From CAZWDL01 sp964632995 (GTDB lineage Bacteria; Bacteroidota; Bacteroidia; Chitinophagales; Saprospiraceae), in assembly GCA_964632995.1 (NCBI GenBank), contig CAZWDL010000138.1, positions 1 to 17,314 on the forward strand: 17,314 nt of DNA, in the 5' to 3' direction. Both the position numbers and the translations under genes were made by a program. Every line of letters starts with the position of its first letter. Position 1 is the stretch's first letter. Shown here one piece after another: positions 9,161 to 15,695 of the stretch. The notes beneath the pieces were generated by a model. It saw only the letters and a program-made list of their open reading frames with translations, did no database searches and was not told the DNA's origin.

Positions 9161-9643
9161 TGTACACTACCCAGTGAATATCCGACGACGGTATTCTGTG
9201 GTACTTTATACAAAGTGGAAGACTTGACAGCTCCTGAGCTTGGCTTCATCACCATTGAGAATCGCAATTGTGGGGAAGGCAAACCAGAGGTCACTCAATC
9301 ACCAGCCCCCGGCACGGAGGTGATTATTCCGGCTACCGACCTGACGATTACTTTCACTGTAACCGACGCCTGCGGTAACAGCAGTACCTGTGAGACCGTA
9401 CTAACATGCCTCTCCGAACTCCCGGAGAATCTCTGCACCTTCACCCCCGGTTACTGGGCCAATCACAACCATGATCCATTCAAGGATCCGGATGTAGTAG
9501 GTGTGCTCAATTCTTACTACGAAGGAAGCATTCCACTAGGTCCTTGGAAAATCGATGCGGATTGTATTGATGTACTGCTGCCTGGCAAGCCCTTCTCCCA
9601 CAAAGGAGATGACCTGGCCGACAGTTGCCCGAATACCTATACC

Positions 9644-9780
9644 TGAATGTCGTCAGGTTAAGCTATCTGTTGTTAAAACACAAACCCTGGTTTCTTTCGG
9701 AAGGTCAGGAAATTCAGGGGGTCGCTTTGGGGCGGCCCCCTGAATACACCGGGCCAAAATCCTTAACCTGACGACATTCA
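9644..9780. mobile_element. 137-bp MITE-like inverted-repeat element inside the secreted-protein gene
   Basis: The ends are a perfect 19-bp terminal inverted repeat, TGAATGTCGTCAGGTTAAG at 9644-9662 and its complement at 9762-9780. The element is flanked by identical 8-bp copies of CCTATACC (9636-9643 and 9781-9788), a target-site duplication. Inside, ATTCAGGGGG (9712-9721) pairs with CCCCCTGAAT (9736-9745). The element has no coding capacity, so it needs a transposase in trans. Removing it with one target copy restores the reading frame NTYT-YIDDEGKEVV. The 8-bp duplication is compatible with several IS families (for example IS1595, IS66, ISL3); I cannot choose. Confidence 0.9.
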
Positions 9781-10512
9781 CCTATACCTATATCGATGAC
9801 GAGGGGAAGGAAGTAGTAGTGGAAGACCAGATCCAGCCCGATGAGGTCGACGCCATGACCAATCACATCATCGCGCTGACGCTCAACATCGGTAATAGTG
9901 AAGGAGGAATATTGGGCCGTGTTCCCCTCGAGTTGATCGCGACCGTCTGTGACAAGTTGATCATTCCTGAGGCTATGCCTGACGGCGCCACAGTTCAGGA
10001 TCTGCTGGATGAGGCCAATGCCCGGGTGCCCGGCTTCGATTCCGAATTCACCGATGCGATGACCGCCATCAACGAATGCTTCAACACCTGTGAGGCCATC
10101 CTGGAAGGCAAGGAACCTGAAGAAGAAGATGAAGAAAAGAAGAACCCCAACATGGGCAAAGGCAAGTCAAACGCGCCCGGTCAGAATATCGTTTCTGAGG
10201 AGACCAGCGTTGCCAAACTTCGCCTGGCGCCTAACCCGACCAGCGGCGACATGCGGGTTTTCTTTGAGGTAGAAAGCAATCAGCGGGTGACCTTCACCAT
10301 CTTCAGCGCGGATGGACAAGCACTGCGAACCATACAGATAGATGCTTACCCCGGAGAGAATCTGCTCGATCTGGATCTGCAGCTGCTCAACGCCGGTTCC
10401 TACTACCTGCACGCGAGATCGGATGAAACCGTGATACTGGAACGCTTCATCAAGGTGCGCCCCTGATGAAGTGAGCGAAACCATCCGTAGGCAATGCGGG
10501 TGAAGCAGAAAC

Positions 10513-10555
10513 AAAAAGCCACTGTGGCCGCAAGGTCACAGTGGCTTTTGCTTTT
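10513..10555. terminator. Strong bidirectional intrinsic terminator
   Basis: GCCACTGTG (10518-10526) pairs with CACAGTGGC (10537-10545). The stem can extend by three more pairs around a GCAA tetraloop. It is preceded by AAAAA and followed by TTTTGCTTTTT, so it works on both strands. It sits 47 bp after the stop of the secreted-protein gene and just beyond the end of the convergent WD40-like fragment. Confidence 0.88.
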
Positions 10556-10579
10556 TACTTGCCGGGTTAAATTCCGGGA

Positions 10580-11064
10580 TCAGCCTCCGGAGCCTCCACC
10601 GGCAGGATCCCCTCGAAAAGCGAGCTTAAAACGTCCGGCAGCTGGTGAGAAGAACGAAGCGGAAGAGCTTGAAAAAGCATAGCGCCCTGGCCGGCAAGAA
10701 GTTCCTCTGTCCGGTGCCAGAAGGCCCATCACCCCCTGCGTGGCAGGTAAGCAGTCGCTCTGAAGCATAATGGGCAATCATGGTCCGGATGCTCCCTTGC
10801 CCTGCCTCCACCGTTCCGACCGGTGCGCCGCGGTAGCAATCCCACACATCAATGACAGGCTTATCCGCCCGGACAACGGCCAGATAGCGATCGTCCAGGA
10901 AGACGGCAGGAATCGATCTCCCGGATTTTCAGCGCGCCTTCACGAGTAATACTCAGAAAGCGATCGCCGGAGTGGTTGAAATGAAGTTGCCGGAGTGCAT
11001 TGTCGAGGCCGATGATATGCTGGTCCGGCCTTGGAGAGGAGGCCTTACCGAGTGCAATTTCCAC
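10580..11064 (-). pseudogene. WD40-like beta-propeller fragment, frameshifted
   Basis: From GTG 11064 a frame reads into ALRQLHFNHSGDRFLSITREG, with the spacing and glycine/serine pattern of a WD40 blade. It is lost near 10911. In the next frame it resumes as FLDDRYLAVVRADKPVIDVWD, with a typical WD dipeptide, then GTVEAGQGSIRTMIAHYASERLLT. Loss or gain of one base near 10911 joins the two. After about 10720 the correct frame is uncertain: one frame ends at 10626, another at 10580 in RFKLAFRGDPAGGGSGG. A stop precedes the fragment near 11106, so the N-terminal propeller blades are missing. It is probably a leftover of a longer gene on this strand. The function of the parent protein cannot be told. 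Confidence 0.55.
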
Positions 11065-11153
11065 AGGCCCGCCTCCTGCAATTCTCTTCAGGAGGAAAAC
11101 ATGTTAAAAATAATGAATAGCTTGGGGGAGGACAAAGGGAAGGAGGAAAGGAA

Positions 11154-11233
11154 GCGGCAGGAGGCATTCGAAACCGGCAACAGCAACTGTATGAGACAGG
11201 CGCCTTTGCCGGTGTGTATGTTCCTCCTGCCGC
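11154..11233. repeat. 80-bp nested palindrome downstream of the RRM gene
   Basis: The outer arms are GCGGCAGGAGG (11154-11164) and CCTCCTGCCGC (11223-11233), an 11-bp perfect inverted repeat. The inner arms are ACCGGCAA (11173-11180) and TTGCCGGT (11206-11213). It begins 8 bp past the RRM gene's stop and could form a large stem-loop at the 3' end of that transcript. No T-run follows on the minus strand. It may be an intergenic repeat element. Confidence 0.7.
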
Positions 11234-11241
11234 AGGATGGT

Positions 11242-11517
11242 TTACCAACCGTTATTATTTTGACTACGGTCGCGATTGCGCGGTTTTGCTTTTTTCACCA
11301 CAATTCTTCTGCCGTCGAGCTCTGTATCATTGAGTGTTTCGATGGCTTCCCAGGCGGAGTTTTCATCTTCCATCTCGACGAATCCAAAACCTCTCGAGTT
11401 GCCGGTATAGCGATCAAAAATAACTTTAGCAGAATCTACCTCTCCAAAATCTTCAAAGACATCTCTCAGGTCTTCACTACGGGTGTCATAATCCAGTCTT
11501 GCTACAAAAATGTTCAT
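11242..11517 (-). CDS. RNA-binding protein with a single RRM, 91 aa
   Basis: This small cytoplasmic protein binds single-stranded RNA. ATG 11517 (MNIFVARLDYDTRSEDL) is chosen because it places the RNP2 motif (IFVARL, residues 3-8) at the N-terminus, as usual in bacterial RRM proteins; an in-frame extension to 11589 adds unrelated residues. RNP1 is RGFGFVEM (residues 42-49), with the aromatic residues that stack on RNA bases. The domain ends near residue 78 and is followed by a short basic, Asn-rich tail (KPRNRDRSQNNNGW). Related single-RRM proteins in cyanobacteria and Bacteroidota act in post-transcriptional regulation. No Shine-Dalgarno is visible. A small hairpin, CTGCC/GGCAG (11563-11577), lies in the likely leader. 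Confidence 0.95.
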   Translation of the reverse strand: MNIFVARLDYDTRSEDLRDVFEDFGEVDSAKVIFDRYTGNSRGFGFVEMEDENSAWEAIETLNDTELDGRRIVVKKAKPRNRDRSQNNNGW

Positions 11518-11833
11518 TACGTATAAAAATTTAAAATAAAGAATCAACCAATTCAGCGACATCTGCCTGTACGGCAGTTGAGATGCCAAGCACTCAGGCG
11601 CTAAGCATTCATTTTAGACCAACAAACTCAGGGAAATTTTATCGCTCAGAACAGGAAAGAAATAAAATCTTTGAACACTTGGAATTCGCTTACTTATAGA
11701 GGAAATATAATTATTTTTTGGCACAATGCCAAAAAATCCGGTATTTTTTTTCACTTACCTTTTCTTATATATTCCTTATTATTTAAAACAGATGAGCTGC
11801 CCGGAAGTTTAACCTATAATAGTTGCACTTCTA
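11518..11833. other. AT-rich intergenic region with a bidirectional hairpin
   Basis: No gene is seen between the J-domain and RRM genes. The leader and promoter of the RRM gene should lie at its left side. The only strong structure is the TTTTTTGGCA/TGCCAAAAAA hairpin, listed separately. AT content is clearly higher than in the flanking genes. Confidence 0.5.
11714..11736. terminator. Possible bidirectional terminator hairpin
   Basis: TTTTTTGGCA (11714-11723) and TGCCAAAAAA (11727-11736) form a 10-bp inverted repeat with a CAA loop. On the minus strand the hairpin ends in a T-run, about 100 bp after the J-domain gene's stop. The GC part of the stem is only four pairs, so termination would be weak. 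Confidence 0.5.
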
Positions 11834-12481
11834 TTATCCGGGGGGAAGAAGGGATACTTTTTTAATGGCGCTCAGCATAGCCTCCCGGTTGATCGGCACC
11901 AAATTCCCTTCAATGAGCAGCGAGCTGGCTCGGTTCTGAATCTTGCCAAAAAGCCAGTCGACGATGTTTTCCACTTCGGCGCTCCTTCCTCCGAAGGTCA
12001 GGTAGAACCGGATGCTCTCGCGAAATCCAATCCGATGCCCCTGATGATCTTCATCAATAATAATGGATGCGCCGGTATCCGGGATTTTATAACGGTCACC
12101 GTAGACGAGCCAGCGGTAACTGGAGCCGAAGAGGTGGTATTTCAGGTCCTTGTCATTGGTATTGATTTCAATTTTCATATCATCGAAACCAAATCGTTCA
12201 AAGGATTGGGCCGCCTTTTTTTCAGGGGTGACCGTATGCAGTTTCCCTCCTTTCAGATGATCCCGTACCTTCCCTGCCAGCCGCTCGATTTGTTGAAAAC
12301 GCTCCTGAGCCATTTCCCGGACGGTTTCATCTTCAAATTTTTCAAAATTATCCGGGTGATATTTGCTGCGCAGCTTACGGTGAGTTTCCTTGAAACTTTG
12401 TTCATCGAGTTCTTCAAGCGGTTTCCCAAAGAATTTGCGAATCGCTTCCTGCTCCTCCGTTGACAGTATGGTTTTGTTCAT
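11834..12481 (-). CDS. J-domain-containing protein, 215 aa
   Basis: The N-terminal 70 residues resemble a DnaJ J-domain: helix II (QSFKETHRKLRSKY), the HPD motif at residues 42-44, and helix III (EMAQERFQQIERLAGKVRDHL). HPD is the tripeptide that stimulates the ATPase of DnaK-type Hsp70 proteins. No glycine-phenylalanine region, zinc finger or DnaJ C-terminal domain follows. Residues from about 95 form an unrecognised alpha/beta region (MKIEINTNDKDLKYHLFGSSYRWLVYGDRYKI and onward to LPPG). It is cytoplasmic by appearance. The start ATG 12481 lies 117 bp after the coiled-coil gene, with a palindrome at 12519-12536 between. It is probably a specialised co-chaperone; the partner is unknown. Confidence 0.8.
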   Translation of the reverse strand: MNKTILSTEEQEAIRKFFGKPLEELDEQSFKETHRKLRSKYHPDNFEKFEDETVREMAQERFQQIERLAGKVRDHLKGGKLHTVTPEKKAAQSFERFGFDDMKIEINTNDKDLKYHLFGSSYRWLVYGDRYKIPDTGASIIIDEDHQGHRIGFRESIRFYLTFGGRSAEVENIVDWLFGKIQNRASSLLIEGNLVPINREAMLSAIKKVSLLPPG

Positions 12482-12518
12482 AACCTGATTTATTTTTTGG
12501 TAAACAGTGCAAAACCCA

Positions 12519-12536
12519 AAACAGTTTGAACTGTTT
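12519..12536. promoter_or_regulatory. Palindrome upstream of the J-domain gene, possible operator
   Basis: AAACAGTT (12519-12526) and AACTGTTT (12529-12536) are perfect inverted arms around TG, 38 bp before the start of the J-domain gene. The size and symmetry suit a dimeric repressor site or a small hairpin. The function is inferred from position only. Confidence 0.4.
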
Positions 12537-12598
12537 GCCCCTCCACAACCGGAGCAATGAGGAGTATTGACTCAAGCGGCTATTACAGTTTCGCGACA

Positions 12599-13249
12599 TC
12601 AGGCGTCGCCGGAGTCCTTCGGCTTACTTTGAAAAGCACTTGTGAAGCGTCCGAAAACATCTTTCATTTCACTTTGCAAGCGATCCCATTGCTTGTCGGG
12701 ATCTTCGGTCGCATCGGCAACCTTCTTTTTTAGCTCTGCCAGCTTTTCGCGGGCCTCCTCACGTATTCCCTTCAGTTCCCCTTCAGCTTCCTTGCGTCCC
12801 AGATGCAATTGCAGGGCAAGCATATCGAAACGCGTGCGAAACTTATCCACATCGTCACTCCAGTCTTCCATCATTTCTTTCGCCTGACCGGAGCCTTTTT
12901 CCCGGGCCTTGTCAAAACGCTCCTGTAACTCCTGCATTTTGAGACTTAACTTCTTACGCTGTTGCTCAATGGCCTCTCGCGATTCCGACCCTTCTTCCTC
13001 GAGTTCCTTGCGAAGGTTGTTAAAGCGCTGCTGCAACTCCCGGGCTTCCTCGCCATACTCTTCTTCCAGGTTATCCAGTTTAGGACGGTTTTCGTCCAGC
13101 CATGTGAGAAAACGCTTTTTTTGCTGTTCGTAGCGTTCTTCGGCCTCTTTACGGCCCAATGTCAGTTGAACCTGTAGCTCGTCCAGTTCACTTTTCCAGT
13201 TTTCCAGGCGTTCCCGGATCCGTTGTTTAAAAGTTTTATCTTCCTTCAT
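12599..13249 (-). CDS. Charged coiled-coil protein, 216 aa, internal duplication
   Basis: I recognise no named family. The protein is almost entirely helical and rich in Glu, Lys, Arg and Gln, with heptad-like spacing from about residue 10 to 200, so a long coiled coil is expected. There is no signal peptide or membrane segment. The motif QLTLGRKEAE (28-37) recurs as QLHLGRKEAE (147-156), each followed by a charged helix (EERYEQQKKRF and GELKGIREEAREKL). This suggests two copies of a unit of about 119 residues. The C-terminus (SEMKDVFGRFTSAFQSKPKDSGDA) is less charged. The start is ATG 13249 (MKEDKTFKQRI), with no Shine-Dalgarno. The next gene on the strand is the J-domain protein, so a structural or chaperone-linked role is possible, but this is only inference. 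Confidence 0.82.
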   Translation of the reverse strand: MKEDKTFKQRIRERLENWKSELDELQVQLTLGRKEAEERYEQQKKRFLTWLDENRPKLDNLEEEYGEEARELQQRFNNLRKELEEEGSESREAIEQQRKKLSLKMQELQERFDKAREKGSGQAKEMMEDWSDDVDKFRTRFDMLALQLHLGRKEAEGELKGIREEAREKLAELKKKVADATEDPDKQWDRLQSEMKDVFGRFTSAFQSKPKDSGDA

Positions 13250-13321
13250 TATTTCACTTTTGGTGATTACTATTTGTTTGTCAATTTACAAAAAACCTAG
13301 GTAAAAAACAGAGGCGGCGGT

Positions 13322-13666
13322 CTAATCCCGGCAATGCCATTCTTCCACCAATAGATAACGCATGGGCTCATCGGGACAGTGGCCCGCCCAGTCAGGCCCC
13401 GGAACACCGTCTACATAGCTCCCCTGCACCTCTATACTCCGGCAATCCTCCGGTGGACCCTTTCCTTCAAAACAAAGTGGAACGCGCTTTCCCCCACAGG
13501 CATCGACGTACCCGCCGTTTGGGCAAAAACAACTCAGTGGATCTTTGACGCCCCGTACGCTGCTGAAGCTGCCCACATAGGTAAGGGTCCATTCCTTAAC
13601 CTCCGGTTGGGTAGCGCAAGCCGGGAGTAAAAACCCGGTAGTCAGTATGATCAAAAGTTTCTTCAT
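13322..13666 (-). CDS. Small cysteine-rich lipoprotein, 114 aa
   Basis: ATG 13666 gives MKKLLIILTTGFLLPAC, a typical lipoprotein signal with the lipidated Cys at residue 17; an in-frame extension to 13714 lacks these features. The mature part has seven further cysteines (CFC, DAC, PLC, EDC, GHC and a C-terminal WHC), so several disulfides are likely outside the cytoplasm. No catalytic motif or known family is recognised. It precedes the coiled-coil gene by 72 bp on the same strand, but a secreted lipoprotein and a cytoplasmic coiled coil need not share a function. Sequence composition matches the neighbours. Confidence 0.82.
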   Translation of the reverse strand: MKKLLIILTTGFLLPACATQPEVKEWTLTYVGSFSSVRGVKDPLSCFCPNGGYVDACGGKRVPLCFEGKGPPEDCRSIEVQGSYVDGVPGPDWAGHCPDEPMRYLLVEEWHCRD

Positions 13667-13805
13667 CTTAACGGAAAGATAACAATTTGCCCCAAGCTTG
13701 CCCGTGAATAGCAATACCTGCGTTTTCCTTGTTCATCACTCTTGTATACAATAAAAAAAAAGCTGTATAATTGTTCTACGCAGTCATCCTCAATAATGCA
13801 AGTGA

Positions 13806-13868
13806 TTTAAACTTTCCTGCCTTCTTGACCTGCAGTTGATCCTTTAGGCGGCATAAAGAAAGTTTAAA
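13806..13868. repeat. 63-bp inverted repeat in a divergent intergenic region
   Basis: TTTAAACTTTC (13806-13816) and GAAAGTTTAAA (13858-13868) are perfect 11-bp arms around 41 bp. It lies between the lipoprotein gene (minus) and the second glucosaminidase (plus), 70 bp before the latter. It may be a regulatory site, a hairpin or a degenerate small element. A separate 10-bp palindrome, TTGTATACAA, is at 13742-13751. Confidence 0.6.
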
Positions 13869-13938
13869 CGACTTCGTGTAATGGTTTGAATGCTCAGGCC
13901 GTTCAGGTCAGTGTAACCCAGTTATAGCCCAAATAAAT

Positions 13939-14511
13939 ATGAAAAACTTGCCTTCCCTTGTTTTTACACCACTCCTGTGCCTGGTATTCGTCAGTCTGCC
14001 CTTCAGCAGTCAACAACATCCCCGTTTCAAATACGATGAAAAGCGGCCCTGGAAAGTTAGTCGCTACCTGGATAATTATATGTTTCTGGCGCTGCAACTG
14101 CGCGAAGAGAAAGGAATTCCCCTGGCCATTACTTTCGCCGTAGCCGGTATAGAAAGCGATTTCGGGTTATCTATCCTGGCGCAGAACTCGAACAATCATT
14201 TTGGTATAAAAATACACGATTGGGACGGCCCGGTTTATTGCCAGTACACCACGGAATGGATGCCCGAAGGAGGCTTTCTACCCATCAAGGCATGTTTCCG
14301 AAAATACCCGCTCATCGCTGACTGCTATCGCGATTTTGGCCGTTTTCTAAGCGCCCGCCCCAATTACCGTTCGCTTTTTAACACTCCCTTCTGGGACTAC
14401 AACAGCTGGGCCTGGCAACTGCAGGGAAGCGGATACGCCACCGACCCCGATTATGCCAAAAAATTACTTCGCGTCATCAAAGAATATCAACTCTATTTGC
14501 TCGATCAGTAG
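13939..14511 (+). CDS. Secreted glucosaminidase-domain protein (GH73-like), 190 aa
   Basis: This is probably a peptidoglycan N-acetylglucosaminidase. ATG 13939 gives a signal peptide (MKNLPSLVFTPLLCLVFVSLP) with likely cleavage near residue 24. The active-site block is AVAGIESDFGLSILA, with the probable catalytic Glu72, then NSNNHFGIK, a Cys in VYCQY, PIKACFRKYPLIADCYRDFGRFLSA and the C-terminal GSGYATDPDYAKKLLRVIKEYQLY. The last block is nearly the same as in the 5527-6075 gene, and both show CxA(Y/K) and FRxF/RDFGRF-type blocks, so the two are paralogues. They differ at the N-terminus: this one seems released or cleaved, the other membrane-anchored. It stands alone, with about 360 bp of gene-free DNA after it. 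Confidence 0.92.
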   Translation: MKNLPSLVFTPLLCLVFVSLPFSSQQHPRFKYDEKRPWKVSRYLDNYMFLALQLREEKGIPLAITFAVAGIESDFGLSILAQNSNNHFGIKIHDWDGPVYCQYTTEWMPEGGFLPIKACFRKYPLIADCYRDFGRFLSARPNYRSLFNTPFWDYNSWAWQLQGSGYATDPDYAKKLLRVIKEYQLYLLDQ

Positions 14512-14875
14512 ACAAAGGGAACTTTTCACCCAGCTCCTTTGTTTATAGTATTGAAAGGCAGCAAAATACGCATGCCACTTTTCTTCCCACTCTGTTTTTT
14601 AACGGGATTTAGAATGAAGCGTTCAACCGCAAAAACCGAATTCGATGCCGGAACCTGCCGGTAGTTGTTGACTACTCATCCCGACCAGTGTAAAAAGTGG
14701 AACTTCACAGTTGCTCAACTGTGGACTTAAAAACTACTGCGGGAAGACCTACAAAGCCATCTTACAATTTCTATCAGGGATGTTCTTTCACCAAGAGGAA
14801 GATTCATAATAGCAAGTGAACAGCTCATCTTTTGACGGCTTTGTAACTCTTTTTTCATTATAAAACTTTATTTTT
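14512..14875. other. Intergenic region with a palindrome
   Basis: No gene is seen. CACAGTTG (14706-14713) and CAACTGTG (14716-14723) are perfect inverted arms separated by CT. GTAGT/ACTAC (about 14662-14676) is another small hairpin. No T-run follows either. AT content rises toward the next gene, where a promoter is expected. Confidence 0.5.
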
Positions 14876-15256
14876 ATGGAAGATGGAATTTTAACCGAGG
14901 TAAAAAAACCTACACTCATCAATGAGGTAATTGATAAGATTGTCAGCCCCCGTGGTTTTAAAAAGATCAAAGCCAACGTAGAAGATTTTGATACGCCTGC
15001 TAAACTACAACGGGAAAGAGATGAAGAGTCTTACATTCCGGATATCACCGGTGTAATTAATGGGCGTAAGTCTTACTTCGAATTATCTCTTAAAACAGAA
15101 AAAATACGCCAGGTAGTAACAAAATGGAAACTGCTAAGCCGGATTGCCGGCTTTAAACGCGGAAAACTGTATCTTATAGTCCCGCGTGGCCACTATGCAT
15201 TTACCAATAGGATACTCGACCAATATCCGATTGAAGCGAAAATTATCCGCGTATAA
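14876..15256 (+). CDS. Hypothetical protein, 126 aa, upstream of rpsU
   Basis: I do not recognise a named family. ATG 14876 (MEDGILTEVKKPTLINEV) follows an AT-rich stretch without a Shine-Dalgarno. The protein is small, basic and soluble, with an alternating alpha/beta look: a central YIPDITGVINGRKSYFELSLK, then KWKLLSRIAGFKRGKLYLIVP, then an acidic/hydrophobic end. The arrangement Asp56, Glu69 and Lys73 recalls the strand pair of PD-(D/E)xK nuclease folds, but the spacing E-x3-K is wrong, so I do not call it a nuclease. It lies upstream of rpsU on the same strand, separated by a terminator-like hairpin. Confidence 0.75.
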   Translation: MEDGILTEVKKPTLINEVIDKIVSPRGFKKIKANVEDFDTPAKLQRERDEESYIPDITGVINGRKSYFELSLKTEKIRQVVTKWKLLSRIAGFKRGKLYLIVPRGHYAFTNRILDQYPIEAKIIRV

Positions 15257-15305
15257 ACAATTCGTGACTATCGATCTGTAATGCCCGGTACTACGGAATG
15301 TTTTC

Positions 15306-15357
15306 GGCAGCAGCTGAAAACTGTTTCACCAACGTTTTCAGCCACTGCCATAATTTT
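15306..15357 (+). terminator. Terminator-like hairpin in front of rpsU (terminator or attenuator)
   Basis: GCTGAAAAC (15313-15321) pairs perfectly with GTTTTCAGC (15334-15342). The stem extends outward to 15306 and 15349 with two mismatches, and TAATTTTTT follows. It fits an intrinsic terminator for the upstream gene. It ends only about 20-28 nt before the rpsU start, so it could also be an attenuator or protein-binding leader element. Confidence 0.72.
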
Positions 15358-15377
15358 TTAACTTAAAATTTTTGCTT

Positions 15378-15566
15378 ATGCTAGTTATTGATGTAAAAGA
15401 CAACGAAAATATTGATCGCGCCCTGAAGCGGTACAAGCGAAAGTATCGCAACACGAAAATAATGGACGAAATACGAAAACGCAAACACTACACCAAGCCC
15501 TCTATACAACGGCGTAATGAAATTCAGAAAGCGAGATACAAAGCCCAAAAAGAGAATGCGAGCTAA
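15378..15566 (+). CDS. rpsU: 30S ribosomal protein bS21
   Basis: bS21 is a late-assembling small-subunit protein near the 3' end of 16S rRNA. ATG 15378 gives a 62-residue protein, MLVIDVKDNENIDRALKRYK and on, with the family's KRKYRNTKIMDEIRKRKHY and a basic C-terminal tail (SIQRRNEIQKARYKAQKENAS). The length is normal for Bacteroidota. A TTG two codons upstream in frame is not needed. In Flavobacterium, bS21 helps hide the anti-Shine-Dalgarno, and its own mRNA has a strong Shine-Dalgarno used for autoregulation. Here the 35 nt before the ATG are AT-rich and contain no AGGAGG-like sequence. A strong terminator follows at 15630-15667. Confidence 0.97.
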   Translation: MLVIDVKDNENIDRALKRYKRKYRNTKIMDEIRKRKHYTKPSIQRRNEIQKARYKAQKENAS

Positions 15567-15629
15567 TAATACCTGGAAAACACAAACAGCTACCCCTGAT
15601 TAATCTGCCTGAGAAAACACCCCCACTGT

Positions 15630-15667
15630 AAAAAGCAGCTACCGCAATTACCGGTAGCTGCTTTTTA
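15630..15667 (+). terminator. Intrinsic terminator after rpsU
   Basis: GCAGCTACCG (15635-15644) pairs perfectly with CGGTAGCTGC (15652-15661) around a 7-nt loop, preceded by AAAAA and followed by TTTTT. It lies 68 bp after the rpsU stop and could work on both strands. Confidence 0.9.
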
Positions 15668-15695
15668 TATAATTGAGCGTAAAACCCAATGGAAT

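Larger units (their letters stand above)
6780..10466 (+). pseudogene. Large secreted PKD/HYR-type repeat protein with T9SS sorting domain, interrupted
   Basis: Reconstructed, this is a cell-surface or extracellular protein of roughly 1,200 aa exported by Sec and then T9SS. ATG 6780 starts a leader with a hydrophobic stretch (FFIHGIFLFTLLAG) and a likely cleavage after NLSAQ. Next come an N-terminal domain found in large Bacteroidota adhesins, a PKD-like motif, tandem HYR-like repeats with CPxPVTIxCD and TRTWTATDxC motifs, a region with TFTPGYWANHNHDPF, an acidic linker (EEEDEEKKNP) and a C-terminal sorting domain (LAPNPTSGDMRVFFEVE to LERFIKVRP). Fragments in order: 6780-7529, TGA at 7530-7532 where PKD Trp is expected, same frame to about 7793, +1 frame to about 8157, next frame to about 8508, third frame 8507-9643, element 9644-9780, and 9789-10466. 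With these lesions no full protein can be made. Role (adhesion, matrix) is inference. Confidence 0.88.

Noticed and set aside
10972..11526. Plus-strand 184-aa frame
   Set aside because: It is antisense to the RRM gene, whose RNP1 and RNP2 motifs are clear on the minus strand.
12035..12463. Plus-strand hydrophobic frame
   Set aside because: It is antisense to the J-domain gene with its HPD motif; the hydrophobic look is a complement of charged codons.
14876..15256. PD-(D/E)xK nuclease assignment
   Set aside because: The Glu-to-Lys spacing is E-x3-K, not E-x-K, and no other nuclease feature is visible.
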